Shown here: piece after piece, positions 9,404 to 18,942 of the stretch
How positions within the stretch are numbered: the first letter of the stretch is position 1
Layout of the letters: each line of letters begins with the position of its first letter
Assembly: GCF_025398315.1 (NCBI RefSeq)
Contig: NZ_JAODOQ010000001.1
Location: 3,968,001 to 4,032,000 of the forward strand
Length of the DNA: 64,000 nt
Direction: 5' to 3'
DNA from: Shewanella phaeophyticola
GTDB taxonomy: Bacteria; Pseudomonadota; Gammaproteobacteria; Enterobacterales; Shewanellaceae
Program-made: the position numbers and the translations under genes
The notes under the pieces: generated by a model
Database searches by the model: none
Told to the model about the DNA's origin: nothing
Seen by the model: the letters and a program-made list of their open reading frames with translations, nothing else

Positions 9404-10046
9404 CTAAATACCATATTGCTCACGGTAAGCGCTGACGCTAGCAAGCTCAGCTTCCATGCCCGGCTTTTCAGACAAGTAACTAATTAAATCAGCAAGCTTA
9501 ATAATCGACACAATCTGACAACCAAAGTCACGCTCAACTTCTTGAATCGCCGACAACTCGCCCTTGCCTTTTTCTTGGCGATCCAATGCAATTAATACGC
9601 CTGCAAGTTGAGCATTGTGGGCATTAATAATTTCCATCGACTCACGGATCGCAGTACCAGCGGTTATTACATCATCCACCAGCATCACCTTACCTTTAAG
9701 CTCGCTGCCAACCAAACTGCCGCCTTCGCCGTGGGTTTTAGCCTCTTTGCGGTTAAAGCAGTAAGGAATATCCACATAGTGATGATCGCACAAGGCAACA
9801 GCTGTAGTGGTGGCAATAGGAATGCCTTTATAAGCTGTAGTCAAACAACAAGTCGAACTCAATGCCAGAATCCATTAACGCAGCAGCATAAAAGCGGCCT
9901 AAACGCGCTAAGTCTTTACCCGTATTAAATAATCCGGCATTAAAAAAGTACGGGCTCGTACGGCCAGATTTAAGGGTAAACTCACCAAAACGTAATACTT
10001 GGCGGGCTAATGCAAACTCAATAAATTCGCGTTGATAGGCTTTCAC
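9404..10046 (-). CDS. pyrE: Orotate phosphoribosyltransferase, frame broken by one base
   Basis: PyrE joins orotate to PRPP, giving OMP in pyrimidine synthesis. The N-terminal part reads MKAYQREFIEFALARQVLRF and SGRTSPYFFNAG. The C-terminal part has the PRPP loop VMLVDDVITAGTA and YCFNRKEAKTHGEGG. The break is at about 9836-9845: TTTGACTACAGC is seen where LLFGPAYKGIP needs TTTGGCCCAGC. The corrected protein has 213 residues, the family norm. Other than this junction the protein looks fully functional. Confidence 0.93.
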
Positions 10047-10077
10047 GATTATTCCTCTTTCATCAAATTTTAGATTA

Positions 10078-10340
10078 ATACCAATTCCAGCAATTATCTG
10101 GTCATTCAGCGGGAATTCTGTGTCTTCTAGGCAAGTAATAGGATTGTAGGCATAGTTGCTCTACGTCAAAATCCTATAAAGCAGCATAGAAGGCACAGAA
10201 ACCCGCCTGCAGGAGGCGCTCAGACTGTCCATTTCTTTGTTGCATTGCCTTAGAAGGGAATAACCATTATTTCAACAATGCGCCTCAAACTGAACAGTCT
10301 GAGCGACTCTGATTGGTCACATAATTAATGGAAATGGTAT
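10078..10340. repeat. MITE-like element with terminal inverted repeats
   Basis: This 263-bp block fills the pyrE-rph gap. Its ends are imperfect inverted repeats: left ATACCAATTCCAGCAATTAT and right, reverse-complemented, ATACCATTTCCATTAATTAT. A perfect inner inverted pair (CGCTCAGACTGT with ACAGTCTGAGCG) adds to the folding. It has no coding content. Structure and size suggest a non-autonomous miniature transposable element, and I recall similar elements from Shewanella genomes. No clear target duplication is visible. Confidence 0.65.
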
Positions 10341-10380
10341 AAAAAAGGACCGTAATCGATTCATCATTTTCAACAGCATA

Positions 10381-11095
10381 TTAACTTAATGCGGCTTTTT
10401 GCACATCGACGATTTCGCGAATACTGTTTTTAGCCAGACCAAGTAGTTCAATTAATTCTTCATGGCTGAATGGCTCGCCTTCAGCAGTACCTTGAATTTC
10501 AATAATCTTACCGGTTTCAGTCATCACTACGTTCATGTCAGTTTCAGCTGCGCTGTCTTCAATGTATTCTAAATCACTGATCGCTTCGCCTTTGTAAATA
10601 CCCACACTTACCGCTGCAATTAAAAACTTAAGTGGGTTAGCTTTAATAATGCCTTTACCACGAGCCCAGTTCAGGGCATCCACTAACGCCACGCAAGCAC
10701 CAGTAATGGCCGCAGTGCGTGTGCCGCCATCAGCTTGAATCACGTCACAATCGATAACGATAGTGTTTTCACCTAACAGCTTCATATCAACAGCTGCACG
10801 TAAAGAGCGACCAATTAAACGCTGAATTTCTTGTGTACGACCAGATTGCTTACCTCGAGCCGCTTCACGGTCCATACGGCTGTGGGTTGAACGCGGTAAC
10901 ATACCGTATTCAGCAGTCACCCAACCTTGGTACCTGGCCTTTAAGAAAACGTGGCACACCTTCAGTAAAGCTGGCAGTACATAATACTTTTGTGTCGCCA
11001 AACTCAACTAAAACAGAGCCTTCAGCATGTGCAGTAAAAGAACGCGTAATAGTAATAGGGCGAGTTTGAGCTGGTGTACGGTTACTTGGGCGCAT
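10381..11095 (-). CDS. rph: Ribonuclease PH, frame broken by one base
   Basis: RNase PH is a phosphate-dependent 3'-5' exonuclease that trims the 3' ends of tRNA precursors. The start MRPSNRTPAQTRPITITRSF is typical, so the ATG at 11095 is chosen over one 24 bases upstream. GMLPRSTHSRMDREAARGKQ, QEIQRLIGRSLRA, IDCDVIQADGGTRTAAITGA and DLEYIEDSAAETDMNVVMT are all present. The frame breaks at about 10929-10934: CAGGTACCAAGG is read, whereas FLKGQGQGWVTAEYG needs CAGGGCCAAGG. The corrected length is 237 residues. It is divergent from yicC, a widely conserved arrangement. Confidence 0.94.
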
Positions 11096-11337
11096 GAAAA
11101 GTCCTGTAGTCGAATTCATATCAGATTTGAGCGCATATTATAGAGCTTCACGCCGTCAGATGCCATGACAAACCCACCCTATTCGTCATCGCTAACCTAT
11201 GACCTCTCCCACTTTAGTATCCATATGATTGATATCAACCAAGATACAGCACAAATCTCCGCACTAATCCTTTAATCCAGAGGCCTAAAGCGGCTATAAT
11301 CAACCCACATTTGCGTAATAACATAACAGGACACTTC

Positions 11338-12202
11338 ATGATCCAAAGCATGACAGCCTATGCTCGTATTGAGCACAAAGCACAATGGGGTACCGCCTCA
11401 TGGGAAATTCGTTCAGTCAACCAGCGCTACCTAGAAACCTACCTGCGCCTACCTGAGCAGTTTCGAAGCTTTGAACCTGTCTTACGCGATCGCCTACGTA
11501 AACGCCTTAACCGCGGCAAAGTCGAAGTCAATCTACGTTATGAATTAGCCGACAACAGCAGTAACGAATTACAGCTAAACCAAGCGTTAGCCAAGCAATT
11601 ATTAAGTGCTGCCAACTGGTTAAAAGAAGAAGCCGGTCAAGGCGAATTAAGCCTTACTGACGTATTACGCTGGCCAGGCGTGCTCGCCTCTGCCGAGCAA
11701 GACATGGACGCCATTGGCGCAGAGCTAATGACAGCATTTGACAGCGCAATCGATCAGTTTATCGAAGCGCGCGGCCGTGAAGGTGAAGCCATTAAAGACA
11801 TGCTACTCACTCGTTTAGATGGGGTAATGGAGCAGGTTAATATTGTGCGCGAACACATGCCAACCGTCATGCAGTACCAACGCGACAAGCTCACCAACCG
11901 TTTAGCCGATATTGCCGGTGAACTCGACCCAGCACGCATTGAGCAAGAAATGGTACTCCTCGCGCAAAAGCAAGATGTTGCCGAAGAAATGGACAGACTT
12001 GAAGCCCACGTAACAGAAGCACGCCGCATCCTTAAAAAAGGCGGCAGCGAAGGTCGTCGTTTAGACTTTATGATGCAAGAATTCAACCGCGAGATCAAAC
12101 ACCCTAGCGTCTAAATCAATTAGCGCAGAAATCACCTCAGCCGCAGTTGAATTAAAAGTATTGATTGAGCAAATGCGCGAGCAGATCCAAAATGTTGAAT
12201 AA
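11338..12202 (+). CDS. yicC: YicC family endoribonuclease, frame broken near the C-terminus
   Basis: YicC proteins are recently described metal-dependent endoribonucleases. The start MIQSMTAYARIE at 11338 is the family start, preferred to an ATG 27 bases upstream. Further motifs are SVNQRYLETYLRLPE, RGKVEVNLRYE and the C-terminal EGRRLDFMMQEFNRE. After this the frame ends early in IKHPSV. In the next frame the normal ending continues as NTLASKSINAEITSAAVELK through VLIEQMREQIQNVE. The break lies at 12091-12100 (GAGATCAAACACCC where GAGGCCAACACCC restores the frame). Corrected length is 287 residues. A strong terminator follows. Confidence 0.9.
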
Positions 12203-12223
12203 GCTTTAAGCTTGAACGCAGTA

Positions 12224-12265
12224 ACAATGAAGCCCAGCATTTGCTGGGCTTCATTGTGTAGTTTT
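12224..12265 (+). terminator. Strong Rho-independent terminator after yicC
   Basis: ACAATGAAGCCCAGCA and TGCTGGGCTTCATTGT form a perfect 16-bp stem with a 2-base spacer. A run of five Ts lies four bases further on. Confidence 0.8.
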
Positions 12266-12342
12266 TGATATCAGTAGCTTAAATAATCCATTAGCCTTTA
12301 AGCCTTACACCACCTGTACACTACGGCAATTAAAGTCGGGCA

Positions 12343-12390
12343 TTACACGCTATAACCGTTAAAACAGCTTTTACCTGCTATAGCGTGTAA
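12343..12390. repeat. Inverted repeat, possible terminator of the efflux operon
   Basis: TTACACGCTATA (12343-12354) and TATAGCGTGTAA (12379-12390) are perfect 12-bp inverted arms 24 bases apart. The structure lies downstream of the emrA-like gene on its coding strand, but no good T run follows. It may be a weak terminator, or it may be unrelated. Confidence 0.35.
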
Positions 12391-12477
12391 AACAATAATC
12401 GTGTCGCTACAATCATTATAATTACCATTCTGTTATGTGATACAAGCCCATACAACCAAAGTGGTGTATATCAAAAT

Positions 12478-13521
12478 CTAGCTGTTATTCACAGTAATAG
12501 TAGGTACCACTGACATGCCAACGCGAAGCTGTGCGGCATCAACCTGGCCAGCATCAATGATGATTTTTACCGGTAAACGCTGAACAATTTTAGTAAAGTT
12601 ACCTGTGGCATTGTGCGGCGCAACGGCGGAGTAACTCACCCCGCTTGCTGGGGCTAAACTGTCTACATGGCCTGTAAACACCTTACCCGGTAGTGCATCA
12701 ACTTCAATATTCACTGCCTGGCCAGCTTTTACATTGGCAAGCTGAGTTTCTCTAAAATTGGCATGCACATAAACCTGATCTAGCGGTACTACAGCCAATA
12801 GCGACACCCCAGGATTAACGTAACTGCCCACCCGTAAAGACTTTTTGCCCACTATGCCATCAATGGGTGCGGTAATTTGTGTATAAGATAACTGCAAATT
12901 TGCCACATCTAACATTGATTGCGCTTGCTGTAACGCTGCCTTAGCTTGGTCAATATCAGCTTGTTGAATCATTTTATTTTGCTTAGCCGCCAACAAGCCT
13001 GCCTCGTTTTTACGAAGGTTAGCCTGCTCAATACTCACTTGCGCTTCCGCTTCTTGCTGCGCCTGCACGGTACCCGAGCCATCAGTCGCCAGATTGCGAT
13101 AACGCTCAAGGTTAAACTGCGCTAATTTAAGCGTCGAAATATTAGCATCTAAGGTTGCTTGTGCTTGCTCAATCACCGCGTCTTGATTAAGTAACTTGGC
13201 TTGCAAGCTTTTAATGCTCGCTTGGGCGCTAACCACCTGAGCCTTGGCAGTGTTAACTGCGGCCACAAAATCGCGATCATCAAGGGTCGCAATCACATCG
13301 CCTTGCTTAACCACGTCATTATCATCCACAAATACCTGGCTTATTTTGCCGGCAATTTGTGGGGATACAAGCGTAAAATCAGCTTGAATATACGCATCAT
13401 CTGTCGACTGTGTCGCATTTGCTGATTCAGGTTGATTTAGGTAAAACACACCGCCAATCGCCACAACGAATAAACTTGTAACTACGGTAACTTTGATAGA
13501 TTTAGATATTGCCATTTTCAA
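12478..13521 (-). CDS. HlyD/EmrA-type membrane fusion protein of a drug efflux pump
   Basis: The 347-residue protein has one N-terminal membrane anchor (VTVVTSLFVVAIGGVFYLNQ). The biotinyl-lipoyl halves are ADFTLVSPQIAGKISQVFV and SYTQITAPIDGIVGKKSLRV, with a long alanine- and glutamine-rich coiled coil between them. This is the periplasmic adaptor that links an inner-membrane transporter to an outer-membrane channel. It is the third gene of an operon with a DHA2-type MFS transporter and a NodT-type channel, the same logic as EmrAB-TolC. Regulation by the divergent TetR is likely. The substrate is unknown. Confidence 0.88.
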   Translation of the reverse strand: MKMAISKSIKVTVVTSLFVVAIGGVFYLNQPESANATQSTDDAYIQADFTLVSPQIAGKISQVFVDDNDVVKQGDVIATLDDRDFVAAVNTAKAQVVSAQASIKSLQAKLLNQDAVIEQAQATLDANISTLKLAQFNLERYRNLATDGSGTVQAQQEAEAQVSIEQANLRKNEAGLLAAKQNKMIQQADIDQAKAALQQAQSMLDVANLQLSYTQITAPIDGIVGKKSLRVGSYVNPGVSLLAVVPLDQVYVHANFRETQLANVKAGQAVNIEVDALPGKVFTGHVDSLAPASGVSYSAVAPHNATGNFTKIVQRLPVKIIIDAGQVDAAQLRVGMSVVPTITVNNS

Positions 13522-13544
13522 TTACTCACTTTCAAAACATAAAT

Positions 13545-15084
13545 TTACGATTTGGTTAGATCCGGCGCAGGCACATAGGTCATCATCAATGCCAAGGGGA
13601 TCAAAATAAGTGCGAGTACCCCCAACACTAAATAGGCATCAATCACCGACAGCACCATAGATTGCTGGGCAACAGTTGTCCCTAGGGTTGATGCGTCTAG
13701 CGCTTGTGGAATGGCACCATCAACAATGCCTGCATGGTCAAGTAACATGTCGCTATGAAAACGGCTGCGTACCGTTAACAATTGGCCCACTATTGCACCA
13801 CCTATAAGCGACCCAAACACCCTAAAAGTGTTAATCGCCCCCGAAAAATAAGAGCCTTCACTTGGATGCAGCACACTGGTCATTAAAAATAAAATCGACA
13901 CTACGGCCATAGGTTGACCAATGGCTTGCAGCAACTGAGCAACTAAAAATTGGTCGCGATTCCACTGCGGAGTTAGTTGCGCGCCAGAAAAACAGGCCAA
14001 AGCAATAATGCCTAAGCCAATGGCCAGCATCACCCGAGAATCGACCCATTTTTGGTACAATAACAATGCCACCACAGACCCTAACACCAACTGCGGCAAG
14101 GCAATTAGCAGCCCAATTGGCGCAATTTGCATAACCCGATAATCTTGTAACCCCGCAAGGTAGTTTGACGGCAACATCGACCCAGACATCAACACCACAA
14201 GTAAAAACGTTAATAAAATTGTGCCGATTAGCAGGTTTTTACGTGCCATTAATTGAGGTTTAATAAAAGGCGCATCATGGTGCCATTCGGTCAAGGCATA
14301 ACAGCCAAACAAAATCACACCGCCAATTAACGACACGACAATTAACGGGGAGTTAAACCAGTCAAGGCGTACACCTTGGTCTAGCGCAATAGTGAGCAAT
14401 AACAACGATATTACGCCGCAAAACATCCCAAGCCAGTTACCTTCTGCAAAGCGGGCGTATTTAACCTCTTCTTTAGGCAAGCCCCAACCCACAAAAAATG
14501 CAGCGACTGCACACAAAGGGATCACCTGCCAATAAATCCAACGCCAGTCTGACAAGCCGTCAGTCCACAAACCGGTTAACCATACAGCTAAATTAGGCGC
14601 AAATGTGGCGGTCATTGCATACAAAGCCAAGCCATGTAAACGAATATGGGGAGGTAAAAACTTAAGGGCACGCCATCATCAAAATTGGGATTAACGCGCC
14701 GCTACTTATGCCCTGAACAAAGCGAAGTCCTATCAACACATCTAAGTTTTGAATAAAAGGCAACATAGCCGCAATAAGCGCACACACAAACACCATCGAC
14801 AAATGAAAACGTCTTACCGACAAGGTAATCGCAAACCAAGAGGCAAATGGCATGGCAATTAATTCGCCCATGGCGTATGCAGTTTGCAACCAAGAGGCAT
14901 CGTCAAGACCTGCTCCCATCACGCCGCGCACATCAGCTAAACCCAGCGAGCCCACACGGTTATTAAGGCCAGACATCATGGCCGCAATAAAAATACCTAA
15001 CAGTCCAGCCAATGCATGAATGGGCATGCCAAAGATGCGTTTGGGCACAACTGCAGCAGGTTCAGAAAGCACCGCGGTACTCAT
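13545..15084 (-). CDS. DHA2-family (EmrB-like) MFS drug transporter, frame broken by one base
   Basis: This is an inner-membrane proton-driven exporter with about 14 predicted helices. It shows the DHA2 features GLADVRGVMGAGLDDASWLQ, FVQGISSGALIPILMM and TATFAPNLAVWLTGLW. The frame breaks at about 14667-14674, where ATGGCGTGCCCTTAAG is read. ATGGCGGCCCTTAAG would give MMAALKFLPPHIRLHGLALY, in keeping with the family. The corrected length is about 512 residues. Its ATG overlaps the stop of the upstream channel gene by 4 bases, so the three efflux genes are translationally linked. Confidence 0.87.
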
Positions 15085-16586
15085 TTAACCTCCCCAAGTG
15101 TTGTAATTAGCATTGCGCTTTTTTCAGTAACGGGTTGGCTATTATCCCAACCACCACCAAGGGTTTTATATAAACTCACCACAGCCATTTCAGCTTGAGT
15201 GGTACTGTTATTCAGTTGAATTTGACTGTTAAGCACTTGTCCTTTTTGCTGCAAAACAGCTAAATGATCACTGGTGCCTTGCTGATAATTGCGCTCAATC
15301 ATCTTCATAGCTTGCTCAGTGTATTGGTGCGCAATAGACAATTTATGCTGTTGGCTTTGTTGTGCGCGCCACGCATCGATAGCGTTATCCACTTCGTGCC
15401 AGGCAGCCAACACTGTTTTGCGATAACTCAAAGCTGAACTCTTTTGCTTTTCTTTTGTTAACTCAAGTTGCTGAGTTAACTTGCCGCCTGAAAAAATAGG
15501 CAAATACACTTTAGTGCCAACCGAAAATGAGCGCGAATCCCAACTCAGTAGGTCATTGCTGTCAAAAGCCTCAAGCCCCAAACTGCCAGACAAGGTCACT
15601 CGAGGATAAAAATCAGCTTCTGCGACACCAATAGCAGCCACTGCTGCATGTAAATTGGCTTGTGCCTCAAGAATATCAGGGCGACGTAATGCTAAGTCAG
15701 ACGGGATCTCAACCGGCACACCCGCTGGCAGTTGAATCGGTTTATTGGATGTGGCTAACAATGCATCTAATGCCCGAGGCTGCTCACCTAACAATAATGC
15801 TAAGGCATTCATTAATTGATTACTGCGCATGGTGAGCTCAGGTAAGCTTGCCGTTAATGTCGCTAAGTCAGTTTGGGCGCGAATCGTATCAAAATGCCTG
15901 CCCACACCATTATCTTCACGGCTTTGCATTAACGCGACAATCTGTTCAGCGGTTTGCTGCTTGTCTAAACTAATGGCTAGCTGAGTTTGCGCATTGCGCA
16001 ATTGCAAATATGCCTTGGCCACTTCAGCAGCTAAGCTGACACGAATGGCTTCACGCTGGTATAACGACGCATCTAATTTTGCGTTAACTTCTTCTGTCGC
16101 CCGTTGTGCACGGCTCCAAAGGTCAAGCTCCCAACTGGCATCAAAACCTGCCGTCCAATAATTTTCGGCCTCCGACGGCGCGCCTAATGCCACCATCTTG
16201 CCATTTTCGCTATTACCTTCTGCGGGCATAACTGGCGTTTGCAGAGAGCCTAGGTTGTTGGTCGGCAGCTGTGATCCCCAACGCCGCACGGCTTTGCGCT
16301 ATTCGGCTGGTCGCAATTTGTAAGTCTATATTTCCGGTTTGAGCTTTGGCTTGTAATTGCGTCAATATCGGGTCGTTAAATACCGCCCACCATTGCCAAT
16401 CAAGTGTTGGTTGGGTAGCTTGTTCGGCGTAACCGTAATCAGACCGAGCCTCAGTTGCCGTTTGGATTATTTCGCTCTCTGGCACTGTAAAGTCTGAGCC
16501 AATGTACAACCAGACAACACAGCTAACGACACGGCTAACGCCAATGCATGTGGTGAAAACGTATTACTTCTACCCGTAAATAACAT
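15081..16586 (-). CDS. NodT-family outer-membrane efflux lipoprotein, frame broken twice
   Basis: This is the outer-membrane channel of the efflux system. The start at 16586 gives a lipoprotein signal ending LAVLSGC, so Cys is the lipidated residue. Two OEP repeats follow, with motifs SRIAQSRAALGITAADQQPR, SWELDLWSRAQRA and DLALRRPDILEAQANLHAA. A base appears lost at about 16505 (TGTACATTGGC where CTIGSDF needs TGTACCATTGGC). One appears gained at about 16255 (CCCGCAGAAGG where CCCGCGAAGG keeps the frame). The two cancel out, giving about 501 residues. It is the first gene of the operon, and two TetR-type operators lie 100-230 bases upstream. Confidence 0.83.
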
Positions 16587-16686
16587 GACAACTATTCCTA
16601 AATTAACGAGGCCTGTTGATCCTTGCTGCAAAACAACCTTGAAAGATCAACCGCGCCTATGAGCTCAATCAAACCATAGCAACAAA

Positions 16687-16706
16687 ACTGTACCGCTCGG
16701 TTTGAT
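16687..16706. promoter_or_regulatory. TetR operator, copy 1
   Basis: ACTGTACCGCTCGGTTTGAT is a degenerate palindrome and matches a second copy 110 bases away at 18 of 20 positions. It sits in the divergent promoter region between the efflux operon and its tetR. It is nearer the efflux side and so is the probable repressor site for that operon. Confidence 0.55.
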
Positions 16707-16796
16707 TGTTAGGTAAATAAAAAAATTCGTTAGGGTTTATAACTGCACTAACGAATTTCTATTGCACGACATCGCAAGCTTTAATATAAAATTTGA

Positions 16797-16816
16797 ACTG
16801 TACCGTACGGTTTGAT
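16797..16816. promoter_or_regulatory. TetR operator, copy 2
   Basis: ACTGTACCGTACGGTTTGAT has a perfect core palindrome (ACCGTACGGT). It is the better of the two copies, lying 40 bases upstream of the tetR start, so it probably mediates autoregulation. Confidence 0.6.
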
Positions 16817-16856
16817 ATAGTGCCTATATCAAAGATTATTGTCAAGCGAGTTTTAT

Positions 16857-17508
16857 ATGGAAAACGCTGTAACTGATCCTTCTGCCCTTGCGCAACTCAC
16901 ACTCGACCTTTGCCCAAAAGCAAGGACTGTGCTCAATGCTGCTAGCAAAATATTTTTAACTCACGGCTTTAACGCAGCCACGACAGACATGATCCAACGC
17001 GAAGCAGGCGTGTCTAAATCGACCGTGTACGCGCACTTTTCAAATAAAGAGAAGCTCTTTTTAGCCGTAGTGCAAAACGAATGTGCATCGTTTACAGCAT
17101 CCATTAAAGACATAACATTCGTGCCGGGTAATATCACCGAAAGCTTACGCGTTTTAGGCCAAGCCTATCTTGGTGTTGCGTTGTCGGCGCCAGCGTTGTC
17201 GTTATACCGAGTGGTTATCGCTGAAGCACCGCGGTTTCCAGCGCTTGGGCATATGTTTTATAATTCTGGCTCTAAAATCGTAAAATCCATGGTGGCCAAC
17301 TGCTTAAGCCAGTGCCTATAACGCCAACGAAATTGACCTAAGCGATATCAATATCGACGAGGCTGCTGATGTATTTGTCACACTGTTTCGTAGTGAGCTT
17401 CATTTAAAGATTTTAACTCACCCCGATCAACCCCTTAAAAAAGCCACCATTGATCGCTGGGTAGACATTGCCATAGACACGTTTATACGCTCTTATGGCA
17501 AGCGCTAA
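16857..17508 (+). CDS. TetR/AcrR-family repressor of the efflux operon, frame broken by one base
   Basis: The N-terminal helix-turn-helix is typical (ILTHGFNAATTDMIQREAGV-type, then SKSTVYAHFSNKEKLFLAVV). The C-terminal ligand domain resembles TetR_C_7 (LSLYRVVIAEAPRFPALGHM). The frame breaks at about 17311-17317: CAGTGCCTAT is read where CAGGCCTAT restores CLSQAYNANEIDLSDINIDE. It then runs through to a stop at 17506, giving about 216 residues. The ATG at 16857 is chosen because the upstream TTG has no good ribosome-binding site. It is divergent from the efflux genes with two operators between, so autoregulation and pump repression are inferred. Confidence 0.85.
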
Positions 17509-17550
17509 GGTAACGCTTAGCGCTCTCCCATGTCATATAAAAGGCAATGA

Positions 17551-18735
17551 ATGACCAACCCTTACTCACCCGCACAATGGTTACAGTTAAGTATGCAGCA
17601 GCAAGGTTTGTTGCAGCCTTTTGGGTCATTGCCATCGCTATTGCAGCAATTAAGTTATGTGCAAATAGACTCCATTAATGTGGTCGAGCGCGCGCATCAT
17701 CATGTATTGCATAGCAGGCTGCCACACTATGCCACCAGCATGTTAGATGAGGCGATGGGCGATAAAACCGTGTTTGAATATTGGTCCCATGCGGCGGCAT
17801 ACCTGCCCATGGAAGATTATCGGTTTAGTTTGTATCGCAAGCAGCAATTACAGCAAGGCGACAAACATTGGTTTGAACCTGAGCATAAAGTCATGCGCGA
17901 GGTAAAAGCCCGCATCACAGCAGAAGGCCCGTTAAAAGCCAGCCAGTTTAAGCACGACGCCGACGCTAAAGCTGGCACTTGGTGGGATTGGAAACCCGCC
18001 AAAAAAGCCCTTGAACAGCTGTTTATGCAAGGCGAGTTGATGGTGGCAAAACGCGACAAGTTTCAAAAGGTGTATGACTTAACCGAGCGCGTGTTACCAA
18101 ACCATATAGATACCACAGTGCCCAGCGACAGCGAGTTTGCTCGGCATTTAATTAAGCGTTATTTAGTGGCGCATGGTTTTGGCAATTTGCAGCAAATTCA
18201 GTACCTTCGCAAAGGCATTAAGCCTCTTTTGACGCAAACATTGGCGCAAATGTGCGAGCAAGGAGACATTGCCCGTTTTACCGAGCCACACTCCAAACAA
18301 GTTTATTTTTATCTGCCCAACCTCGCCCTCCCCAGTACCATACCCAATAAAGTTTGGCTGCTTAATCCGTTTGATAATTTAGTCATTCAACGGCAAAAGC
18401 TTAAACAATGGTTTGGGTTTGATTATCAAATCGAAGTCTATGTACCTGAGCCTAAACGCCAATACGGTTATTATTCTCTGCCTATTTTATGGCGCGACCG
18501 CTTTGTTGGCCGTGTGGATGTAAAAGCCGATCGTAAAAACCAATGCTTGCTACTGCAACAACTCCATTTTGAGCCAGATGCATTTAGTGCAGAAACATTA
18601 AGCAGAGATGCTTTTGTACCCGCGTTTATCGATGCCATTGATCATTACAGCCAGTTCAACCATTGTCAGCGTTGGCAGTTAGTGGCTTGTAACGACAAAA
18701 CCATAGGTAAGGTTTTGCACATAGCCTGCAAATAA
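17551..18735 (+). CDS. YcaQ/AlkZ-type winged-helix DNA glycosylase family protein
   Basis: The 394-residue protein belongs to the HTH_42 family, whose studied members (E. coli YcaQ, Streptomyces AlkZ) remove interstrand crosslinks or bulky alkylated bases from DNA. The catalytic QxD-type motif is visible as VQIDSINVVERAHHHVLHSR, and EYWSHAAAYLPMEDYRF is the next conserved block. The C-terminal part has FDNLVIQRQKLKQWFGFDY and VGRVDVKADRK. The frame is intact. Whether it acts on crosslinks or on simpler alkyl lesions cannot be told here. It stands alone behind the tetR gene. Confidence 0.85.
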   Translation: MTNPYSPAQWLQLSMQQQGLLQPFGSLPSLLQQLSYVQIDSINVVERAHHHVLHSRLPHYATSMLDEAMGDKTVFEYWSHAAAYLPMEDYRFSLYRKQQLQQGDKHWFEPEHKVMREVKARITAEGPLKASQFKHDADAKAGTWWDWKPAKKALEQLFMQGELMVAKRDKFQKVYDLTERVLPNHIDTTVPSDSEFARHLIKRYLVAHGFGNLQQIQYLRKGIKPLLTQTLAQMCEQGDIARFTEPHSKQVYFYLPNLALPSTIPNKVWLLNPFDNLVIQRQKLKQWFGFDYQIEVYVPEPKRQYGYYSLPILWRDRFVGRVDVKADRKNQCLLLQQLHFEPDAFSAETLSRDAFVPAFIDAIDHYSQFNHCQRWQLVACNDKTIGKVLHIACK

Positions 18736-18789
18736 ATAGCGGCATCGTTTAACCATTGCTCTCCTTCCACTAATAAGGCTTGCTCTGCA

Positions 18790-18803
18790 TTGATGTAAAT
18801 CAG
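18790..18803 (+). promoter_or_regulatory. FNR/EtrA-like site upstream of the dicarboxylate carrier
   Basis: TTGATGTAAATCAG matches the FNR consensus TTGAT-N4-ATCAA at nine of ten defined bases. It lies about 140 bases upstream of a DcuA/DcuB-type carrier gene, a gene class often switched on without oxygen. The assignment rests on the motif and its context. Confidence 0.5.
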
Positions 18804-18942
18804 TATGCAACCTTGTTCACGTTTTACACATTTTTCAAGTTGCTAATTCAATAGCTTGAATTAAGTCACTAACCATAAATACGTTGTGAGATACCTTCAA
18901 AAGGTCAAAAAATAAAATTACAACCTACATGGGGAATACACG

